NCBI GenBank assembly: GCA_036936605.1
Contig: JAUPFV010000002.1
Coordinates: forward strand, 271,630,770 to 271,694,769
Length of the DNA stretch: 64,000 bases
DNA from: Limnanthes douglasii subsp. nivea
Lineage: Eukaryota; Streptophyta; Magnoliopsida; Brassicales; Limnanthaceae
Direction of reading: 5' to 3'
A model generated the notes under the pieces. The model was not told the origin of the DNA, ran no database searches, and saw only the letters and a program-made list of their open reading frames with translations. The position numbers were made by a program, and so were the translations under genes. Positions 23,338 through 35,666 of the stretch are shown here, piece after piece (positions within the stretch are counted from its first letter, which is position 1; each line of letters starts with the position of its first letter).

Positions 23338-24413
23338 TCATAATTTTTTATTATTATTAAAATTATTTAACAAATATAAATTATCTTCCTTTATCAAACT
23401 TATATGCCCAACAATCACATTATTTAAAGAGAGAGTAAAGCTTTTGTTTCCCATGATATAATAATATCCATACAAGTCTAAAACCAGAAAGAAAATTAAG
23501 TTCGTTAGAAAATTAGGAACAAATATTACATTCTCTAAAGATAAAAAATACCCAATATAAAATTCTAAATGTAAATTATAAATTTCCAATACATGGAATG
23601 AGCTCTCGTCTGTGGTGAAGATGGATCTTTCATCCTCACTTAGCATCTGGCTCATTGTAGTATCCTGTAAAGAAATATATATATATGAGTTATTACAGCT
23701 GAATCAACCCCCAAGGATTATTTTCCACATAAATAAGATTACTTTCCAAAACAACCAAAGTTGTAAGAGTACATTTGCTTAACATGTAAGCCCAACATTT
23801 CTTGCAGTCCATCTTTATATGTCATTTTTCCTTACAGAAAAAATATCGACCAACCATCGATTCCTCATGCCATTACTTCTTAGCCGGACCTTGACTCTGT
23901 CATTTGCCATCAACCTTTCGCTTAGTCTGCATCCTCTTCGTGGATGTTATCATGTTCACTTCCTATATTATTCCTTTAAGCTTTTTATTCTCTTGTGCGA
24001 CATGGGTAATCATCTCATTGATATTCTATTTTTCTCGCATACAATTATAGGTGGATTGGAAATTCTTAAACTTTTCCAGTAATGACTGAAAAGTAAATCC
24101 TACCACAGACTCCTCAAGTAAGTTTACATCCGCCAAATAACTTTAACTTTTGGGTAATCATAGACATTCCTATGATATGCTCACAGATTTTACTTTTGCC
24201 AATGTAATTCTTGGTAGAGAGCTCATTAATAAGACGTTGCATCTTTACCTTGTCATTCTTAGCAAATGACTTGTCGACTTTCATAATAAATTTTCTAGTT
24301 ATAGTAGCATTTGTTGGAACAACCCCATAAAATGCAACTGATATTTCTTGTAATATTATGGCCATGCATAACATATTAAAAGTTTCCATTTTCATGCTCT
24401 TTAGTTTCCTCAT
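23338..24413 (-). pseudogene. Copia gag, zinc knuckle and protease relic
   Basis: 24413-24114 is a UBN2-like gag segment (MQRLINELSTKNYIG, KICEHIIGMSMITQKLK). Lower down, a zinc-knuckle-like stretch is heavily substituted. The protease active site reads VDSAVITHI where DSGATTHI is usual, so the glycine is lost. 23655-23338 is the rest of protease and pre-integrase (VIFVPNFLTNLIFFLVLDLY). Confidence 0.6.
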
Positions 24414-25560
24414 GTGTACTTTCCAAACTAAGAATAAAGGGTTTGGGGTTTATCATTGTATAGTCATATTCATGAACAAACACATATAATAACATATATT
24501 CTTCTATATAGAAAAATTTGTACCAACTAGCATGAGAGGTTTATTCTCCAACGGATTGTAACCCAAATACACTAGACCAAAACATTTAACACGCAACATA
24601 TTTAGATCCGTAATATATAAAAACCTACATGTATAAACATGGTATATATATGTAAAACATAAAATACTACGATAATAGATACCATAAGGAAAATCATGTT
24701 AGCATGTATTTATGAGTTTGAGAAAAAAAATCATTATTTTGATTTTCCCAAGTACCACTATTACCCTTTGAATGACTGATTTCCCTTACTTAAATTAAAA
24801 TTAGCCTAAATAATTTTCTCAAGTACCGGTGAAACCTTTCAGAATACCGACTTTACCTACTTAAAATTAAAGTTTTCAAACATTAATTTAATTATCTTAA
24901 ATACCAGTAAAACCCTAAAGATGGTGGATTCCGCCTACTTAGAATTAAATCATTACAAAGGCAATTTGCAGTGAATTTTCTCCAGTTCATGGTTAATCGA
25001 ACCCATATATTAACATTCCAAAAGATATTGTTCACATCACTATTCATGTTCTAAATACAATTGTTCACAAAATTGTACATTTACCAAAAACACTATTCAT
25101 AGCGCTTCACCCTTCCAAAAAAACATTATTTACCTTTCGAAAAATATTGTTCACCTTCGAAAAAAATAAAAATAAAAATTAACACTTCTGGTGCTGCACT
25201 AGATTATCCATCCAGCCAACTACAGATTTTTATTTCCCTCGTAGCTCCAGGAGTTCGCTTGTCACGGTGACGCCTTCGTAGCTTCGATCGACAACAATAA
25301 TGAATGAATCACAACAATTAGTTCATCAAATATGTGGAAAATAATAAATCCTCTTATGATTTTTAAATAAATAGAAAATGAACTTATTATTTTACGTGTT
25401 ATAGCTATCAATTAATCCAGTCTTCGGTATTCAATAGTTCTCCTATGAATTTCAAGACTTGTTTTAAAGATAACTGCAAAATGATATTAGGGTTTCCAAT
25501 CACAAAGACGACGACTATGTGTTTGTTTAGGTTTGGTTAAAGAATATAAAACCCTAAACA
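24414..25560. other. AT-rich stretch with a ~72 bp triple repeat
   Basis: 24740-24955 holds three degenerate copies of a unit with 'TTTCTCAAGTACCRGTRAAACC' style beginning (first 20 bases considered) and 'CCTACTTAAAATTAAA' end. 25030-25160 has repeated 'TTGTTCAC' phrases. No gene seen; the position next to the copia gag would suit a decayed LTR or leader. Confidence 0.45.
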
Positions 25561-26295
25561 ATTCTCATATAGGTTATACAACTTGAACTTTAAGTTTTTT
25601 AAGCTCATTAATATATATTATCTTATAGTCGAAGAACCCATTAGATTGAATTTACCAATTTACTCTCTCATTTATTACTTCACACTAAATGATGTAGTTG
25701 CACGAGCCCATGGCTATATGGCTCTTTTGGACAAACGGAAACGGGCTTTATGTTGGGGGTCCATGTATCTGAATTAGGCGCTGCGACCACTCAAATCGAA
25801 CATGTTGAGAAGCCCAACGATATTCAGAAGCATCACGGGGCGAAACCAGGTGATGAAGTCCAGGCCCAAACTTTTATCGTTTAAGCCCTCTTTTTTTTAT
25901 TTTACTAAATTTTCTGCATTTTTCTATTTTTATGGGATTTAATTAATATACTTTACCAACTCCAATCACTTTGAAATTGGGCTCAACTTTATTTTATCTC
26001 GTAAGGCACAAGTTGTAATTTTGGCGTAGGGTTTCGAGCACTTCTATAAAAAGGCTTTCAAACCCTATTTTTGTTGGCACACTTTTTGGAATATAATTCG
26101 AGTTTTCCCTAGAGTTTCATATACTCTGACCTAAGGTTAGAGATTATCAATTTTCTGTTTTCGTCTTTCTTTTCTTTGTATTTGTCGTCGTCTGTTGCAT
26201 CTCGGAGTTCGGTGCTACCACTAAATGTTAAAATTTGAGTTCAATCATTCACAATACCAAATTTATCTGATTATCACACATCCAAACTTATAACA
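25561..26295 (+). promoter_or_regulatory. Promoter-like sequence with TATA box, no gene assigned
   Basis: TATAAAAA (26045-26052) is followed by a pyrimidine-rich leader-like sequence to about 26230 (CTTTCTTTTCTTTG). No open frame follows. It may be an isolated LTR or a promoter left from an element. The short frame at 25583-25777 has no protein-like features. Confidence 0.3.
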
Positions 26296-26304
26296 CAATT
26301 TTCA

Positions 26305-26718
26305 GGCTTTGAAGAGTATATCGTCTCTAGACTATCACATTTGGTGACATATAGTCCCTTACTTTCAAAAGTTCGCTGGTAGTCCATGGACTATCAGGTT
26401 TGGATAAAGTTAGTCTACCAGATCTTTTGATTCATGTGAACCTATCATTTGTCACCATAGTCACATAAATTTTGTATCACCATTGATCATTTAACTTTAG
26501 GTCAGAGGTTGTAGACTACATTTTGGCTTTGACCTAAACTTAAGGGACTAGTGGCGATACAAAATTGTACTGATTATGGTGAGAGGTGGCAAGACCACAT
26601 AAATTAAAAAAATTGATAGACTTAACTTTATCCAGAAATTACAAGTGAACTTTTGAAAATCAATGAACTATCTGCCACCAAATTTGATAGTCTAAAGACG
26701 ATGTATTGTTCAAAACCG
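26305..26718. mobile_element. Mutator-type MITE, 414 bp, long terminal inverted repeats
   Basis: The two halves are inverted copies. ATCGTCTCTAGACTATCA on the left pairs with the complement ATCGTCTTTAGACTATCA on the right, and the pairing goes on through 'TTTGGATAAAGTTAGTC' almost to the centre. The ends read GGCTTTGAA left and CGGTTTTGAA on the right complement. It is flanked by a perfect 9-bp direct repeat, CAATTTTCA, at 26296-26304 and 26719-26727. Nine-bp duplication and near-palindromic structure fit a MULE-derived MITE. It lies about 450 bp beyond the stop codon of the WD40 gene. Confidence 0.85.
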
Positions 26719-27166
26719 CAATTTTCAAATTCAATACACAACTAATTATATAAAAAAAAATTTATCATTGAACTATCCCATCGCGTTGCATAAATATATA
26801 TTTAACATGTCCTCGGTGAAATTTGCAGGATGAAGAAAATAATAACGGTATACCACGACAAAGTACGCAATTAAATTACACATGATGTGCAATACAAAAT
26901 TACAGCACAAACTTTTTTAGACCAGTAAAATTACAGAAAATCTAATCAATCCTGGTCTTTTGTGTATAAAAAGCATACTAATAGTTATGCCATTAATCTT
27001 TATATTATGGAAAATCAAAGTCACAGTATAGCTATCTACCAAAATTAAATTAAATCCCTGCCGAACAAGTCCTAACCTAAATCAATTACAGTAGATAGCT
27101 GTTTACAAGTCAACTCCTTTTTTACTCTCCCAATCAGGTCAATCATGAAGCAGTAACAAAACACAT

Positions 27167-28450
27167 TTAATGCGAAACGCTATCACATGTCTCGAAACTC
27201 GAAACCGAGACCTGCCACACCCTGATCTCGCCGTCAAGACTTCCACTAACCACTGAAACGGTATCGTTTGACTCCCCATCGGTAACTACCACCAGTGACT
27301 TTACTGGTTTCAGGTGACCTTCCATAACGGCCAAACAATCGTACTTTCCATCTAACCCTCCACGTTGCCAAACCCTGACCATTCGATCAGACGAACCACT
27401 CACCAACACATCACAACCACAAACGTTAACCAAACTTAGAACTGCTCCCCCATGCCCCCTGAGTGCCCCCGTAACTGCCATGTGGTTGCCGGTGTCTTCT
27501 TTCTCCCACACCAAGATCGACCGGTCGCACGAGCCGGAGAACAGAACTGATCCATCGTCGTTTAGAGCTAACGCGTTCACCGCCGACCGGTGTTTCTCGA
27601 GAGTCGCCACCATCTCATGACGTTTCGCGTTTGCCGGTTTGAACCACACTCGTATTCTTCGGTCCGCAGATCCGGTATAGATTGTCCCGTCGACGGATAT
27701 CACGACAGCGTTAACGGCGTCGTCGTGCACTTTGATAGACTCTAAGCACCGGAGATCTGAGCCCCGCCAGATTTTCAATGTTCTATCCCACGAGACAGAA
27801 CATATTTTGTCTCCACCGGAGACGGCAATTGCAGTCACGGCGTCGGCGTGTTCGATCCATAACTTTTTCCGGTGACGACGGATTTTAACGTAGTTTTTAG
27901 GAATCGCGAAGCGGCGTAATTTATCAGCGACGGTAGGGAGAGTCGTTAACAGCTTATGATTTTTGGCTGTAAGCTTCCAGACTCGGATTTTGCCGTCCTG
28001 ATGAGCAGTGAGGATTTTATCACCGGAGAAATCAATCGATTTCACGAATCCGGTAGACGAATCCTGACCGTTGAAACTATGGAGATGGGCTGAAGTGGTG
28101 CGATCATATACGTTGATTACGTGTCCAGTAGCGGCGTAGAGTAAGGTGCCATGGACGGCGAGACAGGTGACCGGATCAGTTTGAGGTTTAATGGTGGTGA
28201 TGCAGTGATGAGATACTGAAATGTGTAGGGATTCAGATGTGTGTTTTTGGAGGGAAGGCACAGACGGCATCGTTTGAATGGAGTAATTAGTTTGTAAGAT
28301 ACTACTGCTAATATCTCTAGAAGATAAGGACGAGACTGATGACGTGGCGTTATTCCGTGACGAATTGGAGGCGGTGTCGTCGGTAAAGGGGGTGGGGGAT
28401 GCGGCGGTGCGCTTTTTGGTCGGTAGCCATGAAAGAATTCGAGTTTTCAT
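27167..28450 (-). CDS. JGB-like: JINGUBANG-like WD40 repeat protein, 427 aa, single exon
   Basis: An intact intronless frame. The first ~85 residues are Ser/Thr-rich and probably disordered (MKTRILSWLPTKKRT). Seven WD40 blades follow, ending in GH-WD-type pairs near residues 91-116, 134-159, 201-229, 242-270, 287-316, 333-362 and 379-413 (for example IRVWKL, LKIWRG, ILVWEK, VRVWQR). The loop DKLRRFAIPKNYVKIRRHRK before the third blade is characteristic of the Arabidopsis JINGUBANG family. JINGUBANG itself restrains pollen germination; other members are uncharacterised, so the role here is open. The protein should form a cytoplasmic or nuclear seven-blade propeller acting as a binding platform. 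Start: first ATG, right spacing from a TATA box. GC content is clearly higher than in the surroundings. Confidence 0.92.
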   Translation of the reverse strand: MKTRILSWLPTKKRTAASPTPFTDDTASNSSRNNATSSVSSLSSRDISSSILQTNYSIQTMPSVPSLQKHTSESLHISVSHHCITTIKPQTDPVTCLAVHGTLLYAATGHVINVYDRTTSAHLHSFNGQDSSTGFVKSIDFSGDKILTAHQDGKIRVWKLTAKNHKLLTTLPTVADKLRRFAIPKNYVKIRRHRKKLWIEHADAVTAIAVSGGDKICSVSWDRTLKIWRGSDLRCLESIKVHDDAVNAVVISVDGTIYTGSADRRIRVWFKPANAKRHEMVATLEKHRSAVNALALNDDGSVLFSGSCDRSILVWEKEDTGNHMAVTGALRGHGGAVLSLVNVCGCDVLVSGSSDRMVRVWQRGGLDGKYDCLAVMEGHLKPVKSLVVVTDGESNDTVSVVSGSLDGEIRVWQVSVSSFETCDSVSH

Positions 28451-28545
28451 TTCTACCTTCCGTCTCTAGAAATATGAGTTGGTAGTGGAGAAGCTTGGTG
28501 TGTTGATGAAATATATATTTATATATATAAAGAAACTATAATGGC
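28451..28545 (-). promoter_or_regulatory. Core promoter and 5' UTR of the WD40 gene
   Basis: The minus strand has CTTTATATATATAAATATA at about 28533-28513, 65-85 bases before the ATG. This is a suitable TATA box for a short 5' UTR. Confidence 0.55.
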
Positions 28546-29364
28546 AAATCAAACATACCCCCTTACACTATTTCATCTATTGTTTAAATGTCTCTTTCTT
28601 GTTTCTTTTCCCAAAATAGTATTTTAAGATTATGGATGGAATATTTATGATATTACAATTTTTTGGATTAATCGAGTCCAATAAAATTTTGACTTTGCCT
28701 CCGGCTAAAAAACCAAAATTATTAAAAGTAGTAGTGTTCCCTTGAAAAAAAAAATAACAAAAAGTTATTTTTATTATTTATTTAAAATAATGTTTTTAAA
28801 TGATTTGATCCATACTAATAAACGGAATTGTTAATTTTGATTTCATACTTTTTTTAATAAATTTTGACTATCTAATTCCAGTTAAGATATAAAAATCGAA
28901 CAAGTACTATGTTTATTTTTTATTTGATGGTTTTATTGACCAAAATTGTAATATTTTGTGTTATTATTTTTTGCACCAAATATTTTTATATATTTTGAAA
29001 TAATAATATTTTAGATTAGGATAAACTCATCACCGACGGATTAAAATATAAAATTTGAAGTGTGATAATTAAAATATTGTTCTGCTGAAACACGAAAAAC
29101 TCATTTAATAACAAAAATATATATAAATTAGCATGCACGACACCATTGATATACATGAACTATTATATTTATCTTGAACCAGCTTGTTTTCGTTAAAAAA
29201 ATACTATAACAAAAATATTATAAAATAAAAAATAAAATAAGTAGACAGCGTTAAAATTTCAAATAATAATTATTGTAAAATATAAAATATAAAATACAAA
29301 TGCAAAAAATTATTTTGAATAAAAGAATTATAAAGTAAAAAAATATATAATTAATTATCTAGCA
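28546..29364. other. AT-rich upstream intergenic stretch
   Basis: Nothing recognised beyond A/T-rich low complexity. Confidence 0.5.
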
Positions 29365-29640
29365 TCTTGAATTACCTATAAATATATGGTCAAATATTTT
29401 ATTACCACATAATACCTAAAATTGGTATATTAGCGATAGATACACGATCCTCTCTTGAGTAACCTATAAATATCTGGTCAAATATTTTATTACCATATAA
29501 TACAAATTAGTATATTAGCGATAGATACACGATCCTCTCTTGAATTACCTATAAATATCTGGTCAAATACTTCATTACCACATAATACCCAAAATTAGTA
29601 TATCACTAATAAATACATGACCATCTAAGTATAAATTGAT
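29365..29640. repeat. Tandem repeat, three ~88 bp units
   Basis: Units begin near 29371, 29461 and 29543 with ACCTATAAATATCTGGTCAA. They contain TTAGCGATAGATACACGATC, followed by CTCTCTTGA at the joins. The third unit is the most diverged at its end. Confidence 0.85.
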
Positions 29641-30499
29641 AATTTTTTCAAACTAATTGTAAATCTCTTTTTTCTTTCTCATTCTCTTAACTTTTTCATA
29701 GATATATATTTTCTCACCCCTCTCTCACCTTTTGTTAGGGTTTCCTCTTCTTCGGTAACGAACTGAAACTAACCTTATAGGGTGACGACGAAATCAACCT
29801 TCGGCTAGTCAACAAGTATCGTAGTTTCTCATCTCGAAAAACTTACATAATTTCCTCTATTCCTCTAAAACCAAAAAATCAGTATATAAGCTACTATGTA
29901 GTTTTTCATCATCGTTGTGTAAGTGGCATGGCTTAGGTTTAGTTTGGAAACGTTGAAAACGACAAATAAAGGTTGTTTGTGTAGTATATCCATGATATGT
30001 ACATTTGTACTGTATTTTTTGGATAAATCAGGTTTTTAAAGTATAAAAAGCTGAGCCTTTTTATATTTTATATGTTGCGTTTTAGTCATTTGGTTTGAAT
30101 GTGAAATATCAAAGCGTCTCGCATATTCAATGTCTTTCATGGTAATGTCTCGCATTTTTTGCATGGTTTAAGCCTTATTTTTAACTTGTATCGCATCCTA
30201 CCACACTTTTTTTTATTCAATGTATCACACTTTCCCACGTGTGTTTGTGAATTGCATGTTCTTTTAATATTTTATATATGTTCATGGCACTAATCTCGCC
30301 TAATTTCTTTTAACTGGTCTTGTCTGTATTCTTATTGCTGATGTCGCTTGGTTTCTTATAATTGGTTTTGACTCATTTCTTATAATTGGTCTATCTTTTT
30401 TTCTTATAACCGACACCAAGTTATTTTTTATAACATGTATCACTTCTTTTTTATAACTGGTCTCGCGTTATTTTGTATATAAAATGCTCTTAAAGAATG

Positions 30500-33050
30500 C
30501 CATTACATATCGGGTCTAGTGTACATCCTAAATTTTATGAAAGAAAATAATGACATTGGGGATGAACACATGGAAGTTGCTACAACAACTCCATTTTATA
30601 CTATATTGATGGTTGTATGTGATCTACGGAAGAATAATCTAAAAATAAGGAAGCATTATCACATAATCACTCAGATCATCAAAAAATACTAGATAAAAGA
30701 GGATGTTTTCATCTTGGTATCCAAACTTGTTAAACTCACTACCAAATATGTGAAGACTATCTTTGAATTGAATCATGGGATGATGAATTTTTTTTAAACT
30801 CCAAATGAGGCTTCAAACTTGGATACAACGATGGTGAAAATGTAGAGTCCCGGATTCTTTAAACATATGATCTTGACGGAAAATCAAGAAAAGTGGGCAA
30901 AATAAATCAAAACCAATAACAAACATTTTGATAAAGGTTTGACTTAATCTTTTGTCTTACATTATTAGTGACATTGGTATCACATGTTCCAGTTTTCAAT
31001 AAGCTTGCTCAAATATCGCATGAATGTAGTTGCAGTAGGCTCGCATGTTTGATTTGATGTAGTCTCACATTATAGTAAGTTTTTGCAGACTTGCTATCTT
31101 AGTTGTTGTAATCTCGTATGTAATATTTGCAGTTGTCTTCTATGTAGTGTTTTGCTCTAGTTCCATATATTATAATTGCATCACATTAATATTTTTTATT
31201 TGTTGTAGTCTCACACGTGTTTATTGTTTATCTTTCTTTTGTATCTTACATGATGGAATCGAAAAAATTATTGATACAGAAGGGAAACAATGTGTAAATG
31301 TGGAATAAATAATTATGAGTAATCTGAAGCGGTCAAGGAGAAATTATTTGGGTAAATTTGGACTTGTGTTGAAAACAAACTTGGTAGAGTTACTGGATGT
31401 GTTACACTTTTAATGGTTAGTATCTTGGTCTATCATTAAACATAAACAAAATAGTTGTAATGATGTTGATATATATTTTATTGTAGTCATTCATCATGGA
31501 GCACACAATCATTGTATAATAAGAAGTAAGGTCATACATGATTCTGATATGCTATAAATAGCGACGATTTGAATAAAAAACAACAAACTTGGATTTGATA
31601 AAAATATAAATCATCTCAGAGATAAAGATGTATCGTATGTTCCTGTTGTAAATAAGTTTGCTCAATTATCACATTTTTAGTTGCAATAGTACCACACATC
31701 GTATTTTTTTAAAGTATCGCATGTAATATTTGATCCAGATTCGTATTCAGTGCATGAAGTAGTCTCACATGTTTTATTTGAAGTAGTCTTTTATCTAGTA
31801 TTTTGCTCCAGAATTATATGTGTAAGTTGCAGTAGTTTCGCATGTAGAAGTTTAAGTAGCCTCTTATAGATAATGCCTAAGAATAAGACTAAGTACCTAT
31901 CAATAAAAATAAGAAAAAAGCTTCAGAAACCAGTTAGCCACCAACCAGAACAACCATAACCCCAACTAGAACAACCCAAACACTAGTCAAAATAACCCCA
32001 TGCCAATCCTAAGTTCCCAACCAGAACAACCCCAACCCCAACTAGAACAAGAAAAACCCTAGCCCCAACAAAAAAAACCCCAAACCTAGTAAGAAAAACC
32101 CTATCCCATAACCAGAACAACACCAATTAGAACACCCCCAACAGAAACCAGGGTTTTAAGAGATGACTCTGATGATGACACTGATAATGATATGTTCATA
32201 GGCCAATACGTCTTACGAAAAGGAAACATTATGGTCTCTTTCAAGAACACTCCAATCACAACCAAAAACACCCCAACCACCACTAATAAGACTCCAACCA
32301 CCTCTAAGAGGAACACTACAACAACCTACAATACGAGATTTTTTTTCTCAGTAACTGGAACATAAGACACGTAGCAATACATAGAATTGGTCATTGAAGT
32401 ACAAACGTATAACGATTTTGCTTGAAAGACATGCGCTGACCAGTGAAAGAAGCATTGTAAGTATATATCTATTTATTAGTCTCGTATGTTTTAGTATACA
32501 TTTCTTGACAACAGCCTTACATGTTTTAGTTGCAATAGTATTACATGTTTTAGTTGAAGTAGTATTGCATGTAGTAATGTAATTTGTCTCTCATGTAGTG
32601 TTTTGCTTTAAAATCACATATTTTATTGAAATATTATATTTTGGAATTTCATATCAAAGAGAAAAATAAAGTTACAACCGAGTTACGTGAGAAGCTGTTG
32701 CTACAAGACCTTGACAACACATTATATCTACCTCTTTGTGACTCAAACCTCAAAGAGACACTACCAATTACAACCAGAAACCAGCCAGAAATAGTCAACC
32801 AAGTGATCCCGCCAGTTAACCAAGATATTCTACCAACTAACCAAGTGAGCACACCACTCAACCAATAAATTTTACCAAAAAACTAACAAAAACTTACTGA
32901 ACAAGTGATCTCATCAATCAACCAACAAGAACCTACCAACCAAATAACACCAGTCAACCAACCAAAACACTAACAAGAATACCAACACTAACCATAATAA
33001 GTAAAATGCACTAGAGAAACAAGAAAAGTATTTGCATCATTGATAAGTAT
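30500..33050 (+). pseudogene. Probable upstream exons of the Ulp1-like gene, decayed
   Basis: Readable but broken coding-like segments lie between repeat blocks. 30540-30900 includes NDIGDEHMEVATTTPFYTIL. 31910-32460 is rich in Asn/Gln/Pro (repeated 'NQNNPNP' type codons) and ends before a GTAAGT at 32456. 32640-33045 holds LREKLLLQDLDNTLYLPLCD and a repeated 'NQVIPPVNQ'-type tail. The Asn/Gln/Pro-rich linker suits the variable region before Ulp1 domains, but I cannot prove these belong to one gene. Confidence 0.35.
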
Positions 33051-33539
33051 TATAAGTCTCGCATTTTCCATGTATACTTATTGTCTTTTACTAGTCTCAA
33101 ATACCTTTATGTTATAGTATCGTATGATTTTATAACATGTCTTGCACTGACCAATATTACTAGTCTCACTTATTTTATTTCCAAGTCTTACATTATAACA
33201 TTGCCCCAGTATCACATTGTGCATATTCTATATGTACTTATATAAGTCTCGCATTATAACTGGTCTCACTTATTTGTTTTTACAAGTCTCGCATTAAAAC
33301 ATTGTACCAGTATTGCATGTTGCATCTTAATTTATTGTTTTGTTTATTTTTCCTTGTTTATATCAACCATAACCGGAAGCAGTCATCTCATAACAAGAAC
33401 AACCCCAACCAGGACAACCCTAATGATTAACACCATCACAAAATAGGGAATTGTCATCTACTTTAGTTAATTCATCATCCAAAAAAATCACATAATTCAA
33501 AAGAAAATAATATCAAAATGATACAGTTACACAACCATA

Positions 33540-33740
33540 TGTGGCCTTTTATAAGCAAATTGATGAAATTGAGGTTGTTGTTGCCATGAAAGTTACCATT
33601 GTTGCTGTTTTGAATGAGATTGAGGTTGTTGTTGCCCTAGAAGTTATTACTATTGCTGCTCTGGATGATACCATTATTGTTACCCTGGAAGCTATTACCA
33701 TTGCTGCTCTGATAGTACCATTATTATTGCCATAGATTTT
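33540..33740 (-). repeat. Trinucleotide-based low-complexity repeat
   Basis: Degenerate repeats of TTGTTGTTGCC-like phrases, about 60 bp apart. On the minus strand they would encode Gln- or Asn-rich runs with stops. It lies inside the repeat field; origin unknown. Confidence 0.5.
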
Positions 33741-34059
33741 AATATTGTTGTTTTCATGGATGGTACTACTGAAATTCATGAAGATGTAAGTAAATCTTAA
33801 GTATATTAAGGTTCTACTTTCATTACCTTGTCGTATATTTAAGGTTATAAAATAATAGATTATCATATATTGTAGGGTTGTATAATACTAAATTTGATGT
33901 TACTTTCATTTGGTCTCGCATCAATACTAATGATATATGTCGATGTCTTGCATTTAACCCGTATGTATACCTGCTTTGCATATTTAGTTAATAGAATCCC
34001 GGTGTTGCATGTATGCCATACATGTCTTGCATCTTAATTTACACTTATATTTCACCTTG

Positions 34060-35450
34060 AATAAAGTTAAAGAACAAGTGCAAGACATTAATAAATGGAT
34101 AGTGTTTCAATAAAAATGGTATGAGATACATGAGGCGATTGAAACAGACCGGGAACTAGATACCAAAACAAAGAAATTGTTTGACATAAGTGTGAATATT
34201 ACAAACTTGAAAAGATAAAAAAAGGGAAAAAGACATAAATATCCTATTGTATGGTATAGCCCAACACCATTTGTAACAGTGCCAATGAATGTATGTGTAA
34301 GTTATCTGATGAAACTACCAAACAAAGACGAGCTAGACTATAAGGTAAAATTGAAAACGTCTAACATGACTATTTAACATTATTAAGTCTTGTTTCTTGT
34401 ATAACATGTCCCCCAATGTTTGTTTGGTATATTATTGATGTTTGGATTTATATGAAGCCTAAAGACACAAGTTTTAAAGTACAAACTATGAGTTTGATGG
34501 AAAATTGTCAGATAGATACCACATAATAATATTTTATGGTCATGCAACGGTAATTATAACTAAGGTTAGCTATATATATTATTAAACAAAACTGGTTTGT
34601 AATCTTTTGTCTCAATATAGACTTCACTGGCCAATAAAAATGATGTAACAAAATTGGTTGACGATGTATTTCTCAGTATGTCATACAACACATATTATAT
34701 TTTGATTCCAATATGCAAAATCCAAAAAGATATAATGAACCATTGGGCATAGCTGATTATTGACCTTAAAAAAAGGACAAACAACAAACTGTAACCCAAT
34801 GTTGCCCTCCATTAAATACACACCATACAAAATAAGAAAAATTGTTGCACCATTGGTAAGTTATAAGTCTTACATTGTAACATTTCCTTAGTTTCACTTC
34901 TTTTTTAACTGGTCTTGCCTATTATATTATAAATGGTCTCTCATCTTCCATAGTAACTGGTCTCACATCTTTCATAGTAAATGGTCTCACATTTTTACGT
35001 ATAAACAGACTCGCTTTTTTCCTTGTATTCTTTTATTTTATGGTAGTGAGTACAAGTCTCACATTGTAATGTTTCCTAGTATCGTATTTTAAATTATATA
35101 GTATCACATATTTTTAATCCCCAGTCTCACATGAGCGTATAAAATGTCTCGCCCTAATAAATATTATAAGTTTTGTATTGTAACATTAGCCAAGTATCGC
35201 ACGTTTAATTCTTATTGTATGGTTATATATATATATATATATTATCTTGTTTATTTTAACCTTATTTACAGTTGAAGTACCTCATGAAAAAAGTTCATAC
35301 GTCATAAAGAAAAATATAGGATAATTACACGCAAAAAATATACCACAACAAAAACCGTGAACAGTATAGTGTGTCGTTTTTGTTTGTGAATACTCAAGAG
35401 AGTTTATTGAGAATGATTTTGTTTATACGAAACAGAGTGAAACATGTGTA
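34060..35450 (+). pseudogene. Ulp1-like (C48) cysteine protease relic with intron-like repeat insert
   Basis: 34620-34860 encodes DDVFLSMSYNTYYILIPICK, then HWA and LIIDLKKR: the Ulp1 'iPI....HW.l.vid' block with the catalytic His. It ends in PYKIRKIVAPL directly before a strong donor (GTAAGT, about 34857). After a block of TCTCGCAT-type repeats an acceptor (TTTACAG, about 35271) leads to a second part. At about 35337-35430 that part reads IPQQK, stop, TV, stop, CVVFVCEYSREFIEN. This is the 'PQQ.....DCGVFVC.Y' block with oxyanion Gln and catalytic Cys kept but the preceding Asp codon turned into a stop. 34440-34570 adds YEFDGKLSDRYHIIIFYGHA upstream. Ulp1 proteins remove SUMO; in MULEs the role is unknown. 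Dead. Confidence 0.6.
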
Positions 35451-35666
35451 CATTGAGGAGAGTATATATGTTTTATTTTTTCTTTAATGGTGACCAAACA
35501 AAAATTTATTGGAATATTTCTTGATGGAGTATTTTGTGATGTGATTTTTTGTAAACTTAAGTAATTAGTAGGTAATATATTTTGTAAGTAAACAAAGTAG
35601 AAAATATTTTTTAACTTAAACAAACTTTTGTTTGTGTCTCTTTTGTTGTAGTTGCAGTAGTCTCCG

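Larger units (their letters stand above)
21430..24413 (-). mobile_element. Ty1/copia retrotransposon relic, minus strand, no LTRs recognised
   Basis: Reading right to left: gag (24413-24114), zinc knuckle and protease relic (about 23900-23660), pre-integrase region (23655-23338), integrase (23103-22450), RT N-terminal half (about 22420-21430). It stops within RT before the YVDD box. LTRs were not found, so the left end is truncated and the right end is undefined. Confidence 0.75.

Noticed and set aside
25583..25777. Small plus-strand gene
   Set aside because: No domain, no conserved pattern, composition as its surroundings.
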